DNA from: Nitrosomonadales bacterium
GTDB taxonomy: Bacteria > Pseudomonadota > Gammaproteobacteria > Burkholderiales > Gallionellaceae
Direction: 5' to 3'
Assembly (NCBI GenBank): GCA_023259015.1
Contig: JAHFRC010000008.1
Coordinates: 1 to 43,700 of the forward strand
DNA: 43,700 nucleotides
Positions 17,278 through 26,850 of the stretch are shown here, piece after piece (position 1 is the stretch's first letter; every line of letters starts with the position of its first letter). Both the position numbers and the translations under genes were made by a program. Below the pieces are notes generated by a model. It searched no databases and was not told where the DNA came from. It worked only from the letters and a program-made list of their open reading frames with translations.

Positions 17278-19113
17278 TTACCGGGGGTGGATGGCGGAAA
17301 TATATTTCCGGTCTTCGCCCAGGATGTGCCCGCCCAGCCAATTGGACAGGAATGCAATAAGTTCGGTTTCGATATGGTCGCGCAGACCGAGGTTGTATTG
17401 CTGGCGGATTTCCTTGATCTTGGTCATTGCTTTGTTATGGATCTGGCGATGGCTTTCCAGGCCGGGGTAGTTGTATTTTTCCAGCAGCTCTTCTTCGCGC
17501 CGGAAGTGGCTCAAGGTGTAATTTACCATTTCATCCAGCACCCAGCTTATGACATGCCGGTTCCCCACGATTTGCGAAAGGTAGAGCTGGTTGAACAGGG
17601 CGACCATGCCTTGGTGGTCACGGTCGATGGCGTCATTGCCCACGCTCATGTCGGGGGTCCATTCGATCAGTCCGACGAAGGTGCGTTTCTTCATGATCAA
17701 GAGAAAGGCGTCTACAATTTTGGGGTCGAACTGGCTTCCCGCGCGTTCGCTTATGAAGTCGATGGCTTCCTGCAACGGCCACGGCTCCTTGTAGGGGCGC
17801 CTGTGGGTGAGGGCGTCGAAGACGTCCACGATAGCCACGATACGGGCGGCCAGCGGAATCTGGTCGCCTGACAGCTTGTCGGGATAGCCCTTGCCGTTGT
17901 ACCACTCGTGGTGCCAGCGGGCGACCTGATAACCCAGCCTTAGGTAGTTGTTGTCTTCGGCCATCTGCGCCGCCCTGGACAGGATTTCGCTTCCAACCAC
18001 GGTGTGGGTTTCGACAGCGCTTCGCTCATTGGTGTCGAGTGTGCCAGGCTTGAGAAGAATGCGCTCTGAAACGGCGACTTTGCCCACGTCGTGCAGGATG
18101 CTGGCAATCCCTATCTGGTCAAAGGGGATGTCGCCCGAATTATCGGCATGCCCCCGCTCGTGGAGAGTCCAGGCTATTTCATCGGTGAGGCGCGCCACAC
18201 GGAGCACATGGTCGCCGGTGTCGGTATCCTTGTACTCAGCCAGGTAGCCCATGGATACGACAGTTGCGCGCTGGAGGCGGCGCACGAGCTCCTGATTGTA
18301 GAGCTGGTCGAATTTAAGTGAAGCCGCCTGAATAAAAGCCTGGAGGGAAGCCTGCTCTATCAGGCCGAGAGGTTCGCGGCGCGGCAGGTAAAATACAATG
18401 GAATCGTTGGCCTGGGATTGCCTGCGCAAGACAAGATCATAGCCGTTTTGCGAAACGCCAGAACCGGTCAACGCGGATTGAATCCTCTCATCGCGGATGT
18501 GGTCGAGCGTTTTCCCGGCCATTGGGGCGAACTGGCCAGAGCCGCTGACAACCAGAATATATTGCCCTGCGCTCGCATCGACTGAATGGGAAACCGCAAA
18601 AATCCCTCCCTCCGATGCGATACCCATCTGATCCAGAGTTGCAAGGGCTTGCAACCCAAGGCTGGGGATGGTTTGACATTCATTGATGGCTGCCGCGCCC
18701 TTCAGGGCAATGTGCTGGATGGAAAGCAAACGGCTGGTGTGAATGCCATCGCGAACGGCCTGAACCGAGGCATCTGTGGAAGGTTGCAGCAAAACCCGCA
18801 CACCGGGCTTGTCTGCCAGCCGTTCCATGGCTTGCTGGCTGGGCGGGCAGATGAACCGTGCCAGCAACTGGATGCAGGGGTTTGAAACCTGCTGGAAAAT
18901 TTGATCCAGTTGTTCGGCCCATAGCTGGTTTTTTTCGCTATCGATATCCACGGCAATCAACGCGGTATCGGCGCGTGCGGCGATGGGCAACAGATCATGG
19001 ATGCTGCTGCTGATGGTCAGGGTGCCATGCGCATCCTGACTGAACAAACTGGAGAGTGAATGCACAAAATCCGCATCATTGGAGCTCACAGCCACGACAA
19101 GATCAATGTTCAT
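17278..19113 (-). CDS. HD-GYP phosphodiesterase with C-terminal bacteriohemerythrin
   Basis: 611 residues, no membrane segment. Residues 1-120 look like a degenerate receiver-like domain. About 130-280 resembles the DUF3369 sensory module found before HD-GYP domains. An HD-GYP domain follows (about 285-475) with all key motifs: HVLRVA, LHDVGKVA (His341, Asp342), HTVVG, HHEWYNGKGYP, VDVFDALTHRRPYK. This predicts an active c-di-GMP phosphodiesterase. The C-terminus (about 484-607) is hemerythrin with His500, His536, Glu540, His555, His559, His596 and Asp601, a complete di-iron, O2-binding set. The fusion suggests that oxygen or redox state of the di-iron site controls c-di-GMP hydrolysis. It is a single gene, convergent with TauE/SafE. 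Confidence 0.92.
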   Translation of the reverse strand: MNIDLVVAVSSNDADFVHSLSSLFSQDAHGTLTISSSIHDLLPIAARADTALIAVDIDSEKNQLWAEQLDQIFQQVSNPCIQLLARFICPPSQQAMERLADKPGVRVLLQPSTDASVQAVRDGIHTSRLLSIQHIALKGAAAINECQTIPSLGLQALATLDQMGIASEGGIFAVSHSVDASAGQYILVVSGSGQFAPMAGKTLDHIRDERIQSALTGSGVSQNGYDLVLRRQSQANDSIVFYLPRREPLGLIEQASLQAFIQAASLKFDQLYNQELVRRLQRATVVSMGYLAEYKDTDTGDHVLRVARLTDEIAWTLHERGHADNSGDIPFDQIGIASILHDVGKVAVSERILLKPGTLDTNERSAVETHTVVGSEILSRAAQMAEDNNYLRLGYQVARWHHEWYNGKGYPDKLSGDQIPLAARIVAIVDVFDALTHRRPYKEPWPLQEAIDFISERAGSQFDPKIVDAFLLIMKKRTFVGLIEWTPDMSVGNDAIDRDHQGMVALFNQLYLSQIVGNRHVISWVLDEMVNYTLSHFRREEELLEKYNYPGLESHRQIHNKAMTKIKEIRQQYNLGLRDHIETELIAFLSNWLGGHILGEDRKYISAIHPR

Positions 19114-19587
19114 TTTTTGCGCATGGATTTAGGATTGGGTTGTTGTTTGATGCGGGATGTGGCTTATAGTGTTTGCGATGTCTGGGTTTCGTCACTGGTT
19201 TAATTGTAGCATTCAGTAGTGAGGTAAGCTGAAAAAATGGACACCGGCACTTGGTCAGTGGCGGATCTTTGAAGACGAAAATGCGGATATATTTGGCGGC
19301 ATGTTCCACTTCCGGGTTCAGAAAACGTGGTAGGCTTCTCGAACCATGCAATCCTGATCTTGAATTGTTTGCATCACAAACTGGTAATCGAAGGTGGCCT
19401 TGAGGCTGTGCAATAACCAAGATTGGCATATTGCATCAGAATGTTAGGGTGCATGCGTAGCGGAGCGCATTCAACAAGACAACCCATGTACACCACTCCT
19501 TCGGGTTGGCTGTTGACGCTAAAATCATAAAGTGATTTAATTTTCAGATGTAATATGCTCTCGGATAAAATCAAAAAGGCAACCTGC
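19114..19587. other. 474-bp intergenic region, no gene seen
   Basis: This lies between two divergently transcribed HD-GYP genes and must hold both promoters. The short ORFs here (for example a minus 108-residue frame) have poor starts and no motif I know. An imperfect palindrome is visible around 19447-19482 (GGTGCATGCGTAGCGGAGCG), resembling small REP-like repeats. The 3' part is AT-rich, with TTGACG at about 19513 as a possible -35 element for the downstream gene. Nothing else is supported. Confidence 0.4.
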
Positions 19588-20727
19588 ATGTCCTACCGCA
19601 AGATCGGCATTTCTGAAATCACATTGGGTGATCCATTACCCTATGACGTGTTCGATTCACTTGGCAATTTATTGCTGCACAAGGGTTATGTGGTGACCGA
19701 TCTCCGGCAAACGGAAGTCCTGATGAAGCGTGGGCTGTATGCTGATTCTTCCAGGCCGGACAGGGTGCATGCGCTTTCTTCCATGCAAACTTCGCCCAAA
19801 AGACTATCTGTCCTGCAAATGATCAACATGGCCAATGACAGGCTGCAGCGCATTCTGCTCAATCTGCCGAGCCAGATCAATGCGGAGTCCAAGATTTTGG
19901 ATATTGCGAAAACTGTCATTTCTGCTGTTGAGCGGAATTCCGATATCGCGCTCGCCTGCCTCATGCTCAACCAGTCATCCGAAATGTATGCGGTGCGGCA
20001 TTGCACGGACACGGCTATCGTTTCCATCCTGGTGGCGCAAACCATGGAAAAGCCCATCGAAGAAGTGATGTCGATCGCCGCTGCCGCATTGACCATGAAC
20101 ATCGGCATGCTGAACTATCAAGACAAGCTGCAACATAAGGAAGTCGCGCTCACCATGAAAGAACGCATGCTCCTGCGCCAACATCCCCAGACAGGGGTGG
20201 ATGCGTTGCAACGGGCCGGAATCAGGGACGCCAACTGGTTATCGTACGTTAAACACCATCATGAAAATGAGGATGGAAGCGGCTATCCGGATGGATTGTC
20301 CGGCAAGGATATTCCTCAAAATGCCAAGATCATTTCGCTGGCGGATCGCTACTGTGCGCGCGTTTCAGCCAGGAGCTACCGCAAGTCGTTGTTGCCCAAT
20401 ACTGCGTTGCGCGATATTTTTATCGATCAGAGCAAGAGCATCGATTCCATGCTTGCCGCTTATTTCATCAAGGAACTGGGCCTTTATCCCCCGGGCACCT
20501 TAGTGCGCCTGCAGAACATGGAGATCGGGGTTGTGACGCAGAAAGGAGACACTCCCACGACACCGGCAGTGCATATCATTGTCGGGGCCGGAGGTGAGTT
20601 GCCGAAAAAAGAAATCATGCGGGATACGGGAAAAGATATTTATGCCATCCGAGAGGTGCTTCACGAGAAGAAGCTGACCATGCGGATCGAAATGAGCAAA
20701 CTGTGGGGAGCCGAAGCCAATTCATAA
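19588..20727 (+). CDS. HD-GYP-type protein with degenerate HD motif
   Basis: 379 residues from the ATG at 19588 (AAAAAGG ribosome binding site), preferred over the track start 33 bases upstream. The N-terminal ~60 residues resemble the DUF3391-like lead of many HD-GYP proteins. The catalytic domain keeps the GYP part (HHHENEDGSGYPDGLSGKDIP, about residue 223-243) and the following LADRY. However, where the HD dyad should be (LLHDIGK) it reads LTMNIGM, with Met170-Asn171 replacing His-Asp and Met174 replacing the Lys. Loss of these metal ligands makes hydrolysis of c-di-GMP doubtful; a sensing or scaffold role is possible. It is divergent from the HD-GYP-hemerythrin gene. Confidence 0.85.
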   Translation: MSYRKIGISEITLGDPLPYDVFDSLGNLLLHKGYVVTDLRQTEVLMKRGLYADSSRPDRVHALSSMQTSPKRLSVLQMINMANDRLQRILLNLPSQINAESKILDIAKTVISAVERNSDIALACLMLNQSSEMYAVRHCTDTAIVSILVAQTMEKPIEEVMSIAAAALTMNIGMLNYQDKLQHKEVALTMKERMLLRQHPQTGVDALQRAGIRDANWLSYVKHHHENEDGSGYPDGLSGKDIPQNAKIISLADRYCARVSARSYRKSLLPNTALRDIFIDQSKSIDSMLAAYFIKELGLYPPGTLVRLQNMEIGVVTQKGDTPTTPAVHIIVGAGGELPKKEIMRDTGKDIYAIREVLHEKKLTMRIEMSKLWGAEANS

Positions 20728-20965
20728 TGTGGCGTCTGGACTGGCGGTTATTGGCGCAGTATTTTTCCTTGAATTTTCGCTTCGCGCCATAGGGTGTTCA
20801 GGCAAACCATAATTGCAGGTTCGAAACGCTGGCCGGCAGTTGCGGGTCTCGATGTTCTAGCGTATTAAAATTTTCGGATTCACCATAAGTAATCCGCGTC
20901 TTCCAGCAACGGCAGATTATTCGTGTCAACTTTGCCGCCGCGCGCGGCACGTGAAGAAGGGCGCC

Positions 20966-21517
20966 ATGACCGCTGCTACCCGTTACACCAAAATGGCGAT
21001 TGCCCTGCACTGGCTGGCGGCGCTGCTTGTCTTCGCCACCTTTCCGCTCGGGGTTTATATGCATGGATTGGCGTTTTCGCCGTTCAAGCTGAAGCTGGTC
21101 AGCTACCACAAATGGATAGGCGTCACGATTTTCCTGCTGACCGTGGTGCGCCTGGTCTGGCGGACGACGCATACTCCGCCGCCGCTGCCGGAAACCATCC
21201 CCCTGTGGCAGCAACGCGCCGCCGATGGCCTGCATCTCCTGCTTTACGTGTTGCTGCTGGTTATTCCCATCTCGGGCTGGCTGATGAGTTCGGCCAAGGG
21301 CGTTCCCGTGGTCTATCTGGGACTGGTGCAATTGCCCGACCTGGTGGCTAAAGACAAGGCGTTGGGCGACCTGCTGGAGGAATCTCATGAGGTGCTGGTT
21401 TTCGGGCTGCTGCTGCTGGTTGTCATGCATGTAGCCGCAGCCCTCAAGCACCACTTTATCGAGCATGACGCCACGCTGCGCCGCATGCTGCCTTTCATCA
21501 AAGAACCCAAACCATGA
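20966..21517 (+). CDS. Cytochrome b561 family protein
   Basis: 183 residues with four membrane helices. Histidines suited to bind two b hemes are in IALHWLAALL, VSYHKWIGV, LLEESHEVLVFG and VVMHVAAALKHHF. Such proteins pass electrons between quinols and periplasmic partners. ATG 20966 follows GAAGGG; the track's GTG 20951 is less likely. It overlaps the first yceI gene by ATGA, so the b561 and YceI proteins probably work together, a pairing also seen in other proteobacteria. Confidence 0.93.
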   Translation: MTAATRYTKMAIALHWLAALLVFATFPLGVYMHGLAFSPFKLKLVSYHKWIGVTIFLLTVVRLVWRTTHTPPPLPETIPLWQQRAADGLHLLLYVLLLVIPISGWLMSSAKGVPVVYLGLVQLPDLVAKDKALGDLLEESHEVLVFGLLLLVVMHVAAALKHHFIEHDATLRRMLPFIKEPKP

Positions 21518-22083
21518 AAAATTTACTCCGTTATTTCCTTCCGCCGCTACTGCTTGCCGGTGCAATGAGCGGCACGCATGCTGCCGAATTCAACCGGGTG
21601 CAGCCTGACAAAAGTGCGCTGACATTTGCATACAGACAGATGGGCGTGCCGATGGAAGGCAAGTTCCGCAAGTTTGCGGCCCATATCGCTTTCGACCCAA
21701 ACAAACTCAGCGCAGCCCAGGCGCAGATCGAGATCAATCCCGCCGACATCGACACCGGCCTCAGCGATGCCGATGCCGAAGTGCTCGGCAAGCTGTGGTT
21801 CAATATCAAGGCGTATCCCAGCGCGCAATTTGTCGCCACCGGTGTCAAGGCCCTGGGCGGCAACCGCTACGAGGCGTCCGGCAAACTTACCATCAAGGGT
21901 AAGACACAGGATGTGCCAGTCATTTTCACCTTCAAGCCGGAAGGCGTCCTTGGCATCTTTGACGGTGCTTTCACCCTGAAGCGGCTGGATTATGCTATCG
22001 GAGAAGGCGAATGGACGGATGTAAGCGCCGTTGCCAATGAAGTACAGGTCAAGTTTCACATCGTAGCCAATGCTGCAAAATAA
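21514..22083 (+). CDS. YceI family periplasmic protein (first copy)
   Basis: 189 residues with a signal peptide ending near THAA. The YceI lipocalin-like beta barrel is recognisable from SALTFAYRQMGVPMEGKF, LSAAQAQIEINPADIDTG, WFNIKAYPSAQFVATGVK and GKLTIKGKTQDVPVIF. Proteins of this family bind isoprenoid chains such as quinones in the periplasm. It is translated with the b561 gene by ATGA overlap. It differs clearly from the second YceI copy: QMGVPMEGKF here versus HLGFSTQISRF there. Confidence 0.92.
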   Translation: MKNLLRYFLPPLLLAGAMSGTHAAEFNRVQPDKSALTFAYRQMGVPMEGKFRKFAAHIAFDPNKLSAAQAQIEINPADIDTGLSDADAEVLGKLWFNIKAYPSAQFVATGVKALGGNRYEASGKLTIKGKTQDVPVIFTFKPEGVLGIFDGAFTLKRLDYAIGEGEWTDVSAVANEVQVKFHIVANAAK

Positions 22084-22113
22084 CCATCCCACCAACTATC
22101 AAGGAGAAAACTC

Positions 22114-22680
22114 ATGAAAGAATTTGTCGCCCTCGCTGTTGCTGCCTCCCTGTCCGCCGCCGCCTTCGCGGCATCGGAGACATATGTCATCGACAACAAA
22201 CATACCCTTCCGCGTTTCGAGTACAACCACTTGGGTTTTTCCACCCAGATCAGCAGGTTTGACAAGACCAGCGGCACCATCATCATAGACCGTGTCGCCA
22301 GGACAGGCTCTGTTGATGTGACAATTGACGCGAAATCCGTGAATACCGGCATTCCGCTCTTCAACGAGCACATCCAGGGTGAAGATTTCTTCGACACCGC
22401 GAAATATCCCACCATCACCTTCAAATCCAAAAACATGAAATTCGACGGTGACAAATTAACCGGCGTGGAGGGCGAGCTAACCATCAAGGGCGTGACCAAG
22501 CCGGTGATGCTCACCGTGACATCCTTCCAGTGCAAGCCCCACCCCATGCTCAAGAAAGATGCCTGCGGCGCCAATGCAACCACCCAGATCAAGCGCTCTG
22601 AATTCAACGCCGGCAAATTTGCTCCCGGCGTTAGCGACGAAGTGACCCTGACCATTCCTGTCGAGGCTATCAAGGAATAG
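22114..22680 (+). CDS. YceI family periplasmic protein (second copy)
   Basis: 188 residues, signal peptide ending near AAFAAS, AAGGAG ribosome binding site. It is a canonical YceI: YVIDNKHTLPRFEYNHLGF, GTIIIDRVARTGSVDVTIDA, HIQGEDFFDTAKYPTITFKS, GELTIKGVTKPVMLTV, and the C-terminal IKRSEFNAGKFAPGVSDEV. It has a possible disulfide (FQCKPHPMLKKDACG). It lies 30 bp after the first yceI and 2 bp before ald, so all are likely one transcript. Polyisoprenoid or quinone binding is the family's known property. Confidence 0.94.
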   Translation: MKEFVALAVAASLSAAAFAASETYVIDNKHTLPRFEYNHLGFSTQISRFDKTSGTIIIDRVARTGSVDVTIDAKSVNTGIPLFNEHIQGEDFFDTAKYPTITFKSKNMKFDGDKLTGVEGELTIKGVTKPVMLTVTSFQCKPHPMLKKDACGANATTQIKRSEFNAGKFAPGVSDEVTLTIPVEAIKE

Positions 22681-22682
22681 CG

Positions 22683-23801
22683 ATGCGCATCGGCGTCCCC
22701 AAGGAAATCAAGGATCACGAATTCCGCGTTGGCGTCACTCCGCAGGGCGTGCGTACGCTGCGTGCCGCCGGGCACGAGGTAATTGTCGGGACGCGTGCAG
22801 GGGCCGCCATCGGGTTTTCCGATGCGCTGTATGCGGAAGCGGGCGCTGTCATTGCAACATCACCGCAACAGGTCTATGCCTGCGACATGGTGATCAAAGT
22901 CAAGGAGCCGCAGCCCCCGGAAGTTCCGCTTATCCGCGAAGGCTTGGTGCTGTTCTGCTTTCTGCATCTGGCCGCCGCGCCTGAACTCGCAGAACAGCTC
23001 ATGCGCAGCAAGGTCATTGCCATCGCCTATGAGACAGTGCTCGATGCGCAGGGTGGCCTGCCGCTGCTCACGCCGATGTCTGCTGTGGCAGGGTGCTTGT
23101 CGGTGCAGATGGGGGCATGGGGGCTGACCATGATTAACGGCGGGCGCGGCGTGCTGCTCTCCGGCATGCCGGGCGTTGCGCCCGGCAAGGTGGCCATACT
23201 CGGCGGGGGCGTGGTGGGCACCCATGCCGCGCGTATCGCAATCGGTATGGGGGCGGATGTCACGCTGCTGGAGCAAAAGCTGGTGCGCCTGCGCCTTCTC
23301 GCCGAGATGTTCGGCGCGAGTTTGAAGACGCGCCATTCCGATTCCGACGCAGTCGAACAATGTGTGCGCGAGGCCGACCTCGTCATCGGCGCGGTGCTGG
23401 TGCCGGGCAAGCACGCACCTCGCCTCATCAGCCGCAATCTGGTCAAGGCCATGCGCCCCGGCTCGGTGATCGTGGACATTTCCATAGACCAGGGCGGTTG
23501 TGCCGAAACCTCGCGTCCCACCACCCACAGCCAGCCGATCTATATCGAAGAAGGCGTGGTGCACTACTGCGTTGCCAACCTCCCCGCCGCCACGTCGCTC
23601 ACCTCCACCGAAGCGCTCACCCATGTCACCATGCCCTACGCGCTGGCTCTCGCCAACAAAGGCGTGGCGCGCGCCATGCTGGAAGATGCGGGACTCAGGA
23701 GCGGCCTCAACCTGTGCGCCGGACGCATCACCCACGGCAGCCTCGCAGAAGATCTGGGCTACCCGGCACTCGCGCTGGAGCAAGCGTTGGCGATGATTTG
23801 A
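22683..23801 (+). CDS. ald: Alanine dehydrogenase
   Basis: 372 residues, full length. NAD-dependent interconversion of L-alanine with pyruvate and ammonia. N-terminal MRIGVPKEIKDHEFRVGVTP with the substrate-binding Arg, KVKEPQPPE with the catalytic Lys region, FLHLAA with the catalytic His, MSAVAG, and a Rossmann NAD motif VAILGGGVVGTHAARIAIGMGADVTLLE. C-terminal GGCAETSRPTTHSQP and ITHGSLAEDLG are diagnostic and distinguish it from PntA. It starts 2 bp after the second yceI. Confidence 0.95.
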   Translation: MRIGVPKEIKDHEFRVGVTPQGVRTLRAAGHEVIVGTRAGAAIGFSDALYAEAGAVIATSPQQVYACDMVIKVKEPQPPEVPLIREGLVLFCFLHLAAAPELAEQLMRSKVIAIAYETVLDAQGGLPLLTPMSAVAGCLSVQMGAWGLTMINGGRGVLLSGMPGVAPGKVAILGGGVVGTHAARIAIGMGADVTLLEQKLVRLRLLAEMFGASLKTRHSDSDAVEQCVREADLVIGAVLVPGKHAPRLISRNLVKAMRPGSVIVDISIDQGGCAETSRPTTHSQPIYIEEGVVHYCVANLPAATSLTSTEALTHVTMPYALALANKGVARAMLEDAGLRSGLNLCAGRITHGSLAEDLGYPALALEQALAMI

Positions 23802-23925
23802 GCCGGGTAATTGCAAACGCCGGCAATGCAAAACTTTCTTTGCCCGCCCGAATTCTGAATTTGCATTCGCCATGACTCAGGCGTAGAGTGCCGCCCCATT
23901 CTTCCATGGTGATAGAGGAAGCGGT

Positions 23926-25797
23926 ATGAGCAGTGCAGAAAAGAAGAAGAATTTACCCGCCCTCATGCTGGGCGCAATTGGCGTGGTTTACGGCGACATC
24001 GGCACCAGCCCGCTGTATGCCCTGAAAGAAACTTTTGCCGGGCACCATCCGCTGCCCGTCGTGGAAGCCAATATCCTCGGCGTGCTGTCCGTGATGTTCT
24101 GGACCATCATGCTGCTGGTGTCGCTCAAGTATGTCGCCATCATCATGCGTGCAGACAACCATGGCGAGGGCGGTTCGCTATCCCTGCTGGCGCTGGTGAA
24201 TGAGTTGACGGCGCAGCGTCCAAAAATCAAATGGCTTGTCACCATGCTCGGCGTGTTTGCCGCCGCGCTGTTTTATGGTGACAGCATGATTACTCCGGCG
24301 ATCTCGGTGTTGTCGGCAGTCGAGGGGCTGGATGTGGTCTCGCACCGGTTCAACGGCTACATTCTACCCATCACCCTCATCGTCCTGACCGGGTTGTTTT
24401 TCATCCAGAAGCGTGGCACCGGCATGGTGGGCGCGGCATTCGGCCCGATCATGGTGTTCTGGTTTTGTTGCCTGGCTGTGTTGGGCACCATCTCCGTCGC
24501 GCAAAGCCCCCATGTCTTGTGGGCGCTGAATCCCGCCCATGCGTTCCACTTTTTAACGGCTGACCCAAAAGTGGCTTTCCTGGCGCTTGGCGCCATCGTT
24601 CTTGCCGTGACTGGCGGCGAAGCGTTATATACCGACATGGGGCATTTCGGTAAATTCCCGATCCGTTTCGGATGGTTCACTTTCGTATTGCCCGCTCTGG
24701 TGTTGAATTACTTCGGGCAGGGCGCATTGCTGCTGCACAATCCGCAAGCCATCGAAAATCCGTTTTACCTGCTTGCCCCCGCCTGGGCGCTGATGCCGAT
24801 GGTGGTGCTGGCTACTACGGCGACGGTCATCGCTTCGCAAGCCGTCATATCGGGTGCATTTTCGGTAGCCAATCAATCCGTGCAGATGAGCCTATTGCCG
24901 CGCATGGAAATCCGCCATACATCGGGCAAGGCGCAAGGACAGATTTATGTTCCGTTCACCAATTGGACGCTGTATCTGGCGGTGGTCTTTCTTGTATTTG
25001 CCTTCCAGAGCTCCAGCAACCTGGCAGCAGCTTATGGCATCGCCGTCACCGGCACCATGATGATAGACACCATGCTGATTGCCTTTGTGATCGTGCTGGC
25101 ATGGCGCTGGCCTGCTCCTCTTACCATCCTGTTAATCACCACATTTCTGGCGGTGGATATGGCTTATTTTTCTGCCAATGCAATCAAGATTCCGCAAGGC
25201 GGTTGGTTTCCTATTGGCATTGCCGCCTTGTCCTTTGCCGTGCTGACGACATGGAAACGCGGAAGGGGATTGCTGTTCGCCGAAATTGCGCGGCAGTCGG
25301 TTCCCATGCAGGCAATTATTGACGGTGTAGATGGCATACCGAGAGTGGAAGGTACTGCGGTATTCCTGATTCCCACGAGCGACGGCGCGCCGTCGGCCAT
25401 GCTGCATAACATCAAGCACAACCATGTGCTGCACGGACGCAACATACTGCTGACCGTAGTGGTCGAGGACAAGCCTCATGTCACCAGAGGCAACAGGCTC
25501 CTGATCAAGGATTTGGGCAAGAATTTTTACTGGGTGCGGGTTTTTTACGGCTTCATGGAAACACCCGACATCCCGGCTGCGCTGGAGTTGTGCGCAACAC
25601 ACGGGTTGACCTTCGACATGATGTCCACCTCGTTTTTCATTTCCCGCGCCCTGATCGTTTCCAGCCCCAATCCCGGCATGGCCAGATGGCGGGAGCAATT
25701 GTTTATAGCGTTGTCCAGAAACGCCATGAACGTGGCGGATTTTTTCAAGATACCTGCCAACCGCGTCATTGAAATGGGGACGCGGATTGAAATCTGA
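23926..25797 (+). CDS. kup: Kup family low-affinity K+ transporter
   Basis: 623 residues with about 12 membrane helices and a ~150-residue cytosolic tail, the usual Kup design. Diagnostic stretches: [80 protein letters not shown] and [10 protein letters not shown]. Proton-coupled K+ uptake at the inner membrane. AGAGGAAG ribosome binding site before ATG 23926. The 124-bp gap after ald and its own leader suggest a separate promoter. Confidence 0.95.
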   Translation: MSSAEKKKNLPALMLGAIGVVYGDIGTSPLYALKETFAGHHPLPVVEANILGVLSVMFWTIMLLVSLKYVAIIMRADNHGEGGSLSLLALVNELTAQRPKIKWLVTMLGVFAAALFYGDSMITPAISVLSAVEGLDVVSHRFNGYILPITLIVLTGLFFIQKRGTGMVGAAFGPIMVFWFCCLAVLGTISVAQSPHVLWALNPAHAFHFLTADPKVAFLALGAIVLAVTGGEALYTDMGHFGKFPIRFGWFTFVLPALVLNYFGQGALLLHNPQAIENPFYLLAPAWALMPMVVLATTATVIASQAVISGAFSVANQSVQMSLLPRMEIRHTSGKAQGQIYVPFTNWTLYLAVVFLVFAFQSSSNLAAAYGIAVTGTMMIDTMLIAFVIVLAWRWPAPLTILLITTFLAVDMAYFSANAIKIPQGGWFPIGIAALSFAVLTTWKRGRGLLFAEIARQSVPMQAIIDGVDGIPRVEGTAVFLIPTSDGAPSAMLHNIKHNHVLHGRNILLTVVVEDKPHVTRGNRLLIKDLGKNFYWVRVFYGFMETPDIPAALELCATHGLTFDMMSTSFFISRALIVSSPNPGMARWREQLFIALSRNAMNVADFFKIPANRVIEMGTRIEI

Positions 25798-25849
25798 GCC
25801 TCAGGAATGCCCGTATTTACCCGCACATGATTCAACCCAACGGGCAGCG

Positions 25850-26755
25850 TCAAAACCGCCCCACAATTCCACCGCGCTTCAGCATGGAAAAACGCTTTTC
25901 CTCGTCGAGCGATACCACCCTGGATAAGTAAGCGATATTTTTTTCGATCGATTCCAGGTAATAATTGTTCTCGACCCCGAACAGCTCATTGAAATGGAAA
26001 GATAGCTTGGTATAGGTGCCGCCAAGCTCGCTATCAAGTTTACGCCGGGTGGTCTCGTAGAATTCATGGGTCTTGTTCAGCATGTCGTGGATGCTCTGGT
26101 AATCTCCCAATTGTGCTTCCTTGAACTCCAGATACAGAAGCAATAGTTTTTCCAGATAAGCGCGGTCAGACATCTGCCCGACCATATCTGCGGTCGCAAC
26201 GATTTGTCCGATCAGGAGTATGCGTGCGTCGGGGAAGTTGATTCTCTGGAATGGCAGCAGATGGTTGGTGCCCTGGATTATAAATTCCAGAGATATCACC
26301 CAGTCGGGCGGGAAATTTTGGGCAACGATATAACGCTGCATGAATTCAATGCCCCGGTCAACATGTTCCCGCGTATGCTGTGCGCCGGTGCCGGTTTCTT
26401 CACCGGGCACTTGCCCGTAGCCAACATCGTGCATCAGGGTGGCCATCATGATCATCGTCATCTCACTGTCAGCCAGCCGGGTGCCTGAAATATGCACACC
26501 GTGCATGAGCCGCACTGCACACAAGAGGACATCCAGCGTGTGGGGCAGGTCGTGGTATGGCGTTTTGATGGGGCAGTAGCCGGGATATTCGCCACGGAAC
26601 AAACGCACTACGTCATCGAAGGTGGTTTTAGCGGGGGTGAAATCATAGGCAGCGTTAATGCACCTGACAATATCGGTTATTTTTGGCCAAACTTCATCCG
26701 GATTGCTGTTGGTGAAGAGGTTGTAAATATCGGCGGGCGCCGGAGGATTTTTCAT
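25850..26755 (-). CDS. HD-domain phosphohydrolase resembling class I cyclic nucleotide phosphodiesterases
   Basis: 301 residues, soluble. Metal-binding pattern: YHDLPHTLDVLLCAVRLMH (about residue 67-85), MATLMHDVGYGQVPGE (about 104-119), REHVDRG and a final Asp in IVATADMVGQMSDRAYLEK. The order and the Y-H-D-x-x-H motif look like class I (eukaryotic-type) cyclic nucleotide phosphodiesterases rather than HD-GYP, which would need a GYP motif absent here. Substrate unknown: cAMP, cGMP or another nucleotide. It is convergent with kup and has a weak ribosome binding site in an A-rich leader. Confidence 0.78.
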   Translation of the reverse strand: MKNPPAPADIYNLFTNSNPDEVWPKITDIVRCINAAYDFTPAKTTFDDVVRLFRGEYPGYCPIKTPYHDLPHTLDVLLCAVRLMHGVHISGTRLADSEMTMIMMATLMHDVGYGQVPGEETGTGAQHTREHVDRGIEFMQRYIVAQNFPPDWVISLEFIIQGTNHLLPFQRINFPDARILLIGQIVATADMVGQMSDRAYLEKLLLLYLEFKEAQLGDYQSIHDMLNKTHEFYETTRRKLDSELGGTYTKLSFHFNELFGVENNYYLESIEKNIAYLSRVVSLDEEKRFSMLKRGGIVGRF

Positions 26756-26850
26756 TTTTATTAAAAAAGAAAAAAATTTAGTTTGAAGCGCTATTCCGGT
26801 AGTACGGTCCCCTTGATTTCAATGCGGTTAACAAGTTGGCGGTGATGCTA

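Noticed and set aside
19240-19440. Possible insertion-sequence remnant between the HD-GYP genes
   Set aside because: No pair of inverted ends and no recognisable transposase piece in either strand.
20798-20965. Possible tRNA T-loop (GGTTCGAAA) upstream of the b561 gene
   Set aside because: No acceptor stem or anticodon arm could be built around it.
22860-23873. 337-residue minus ORF opposite alanine dehydrogenase
   Set aside because: Shadow ORF rich in His, Arg and Gln, without family motifs.
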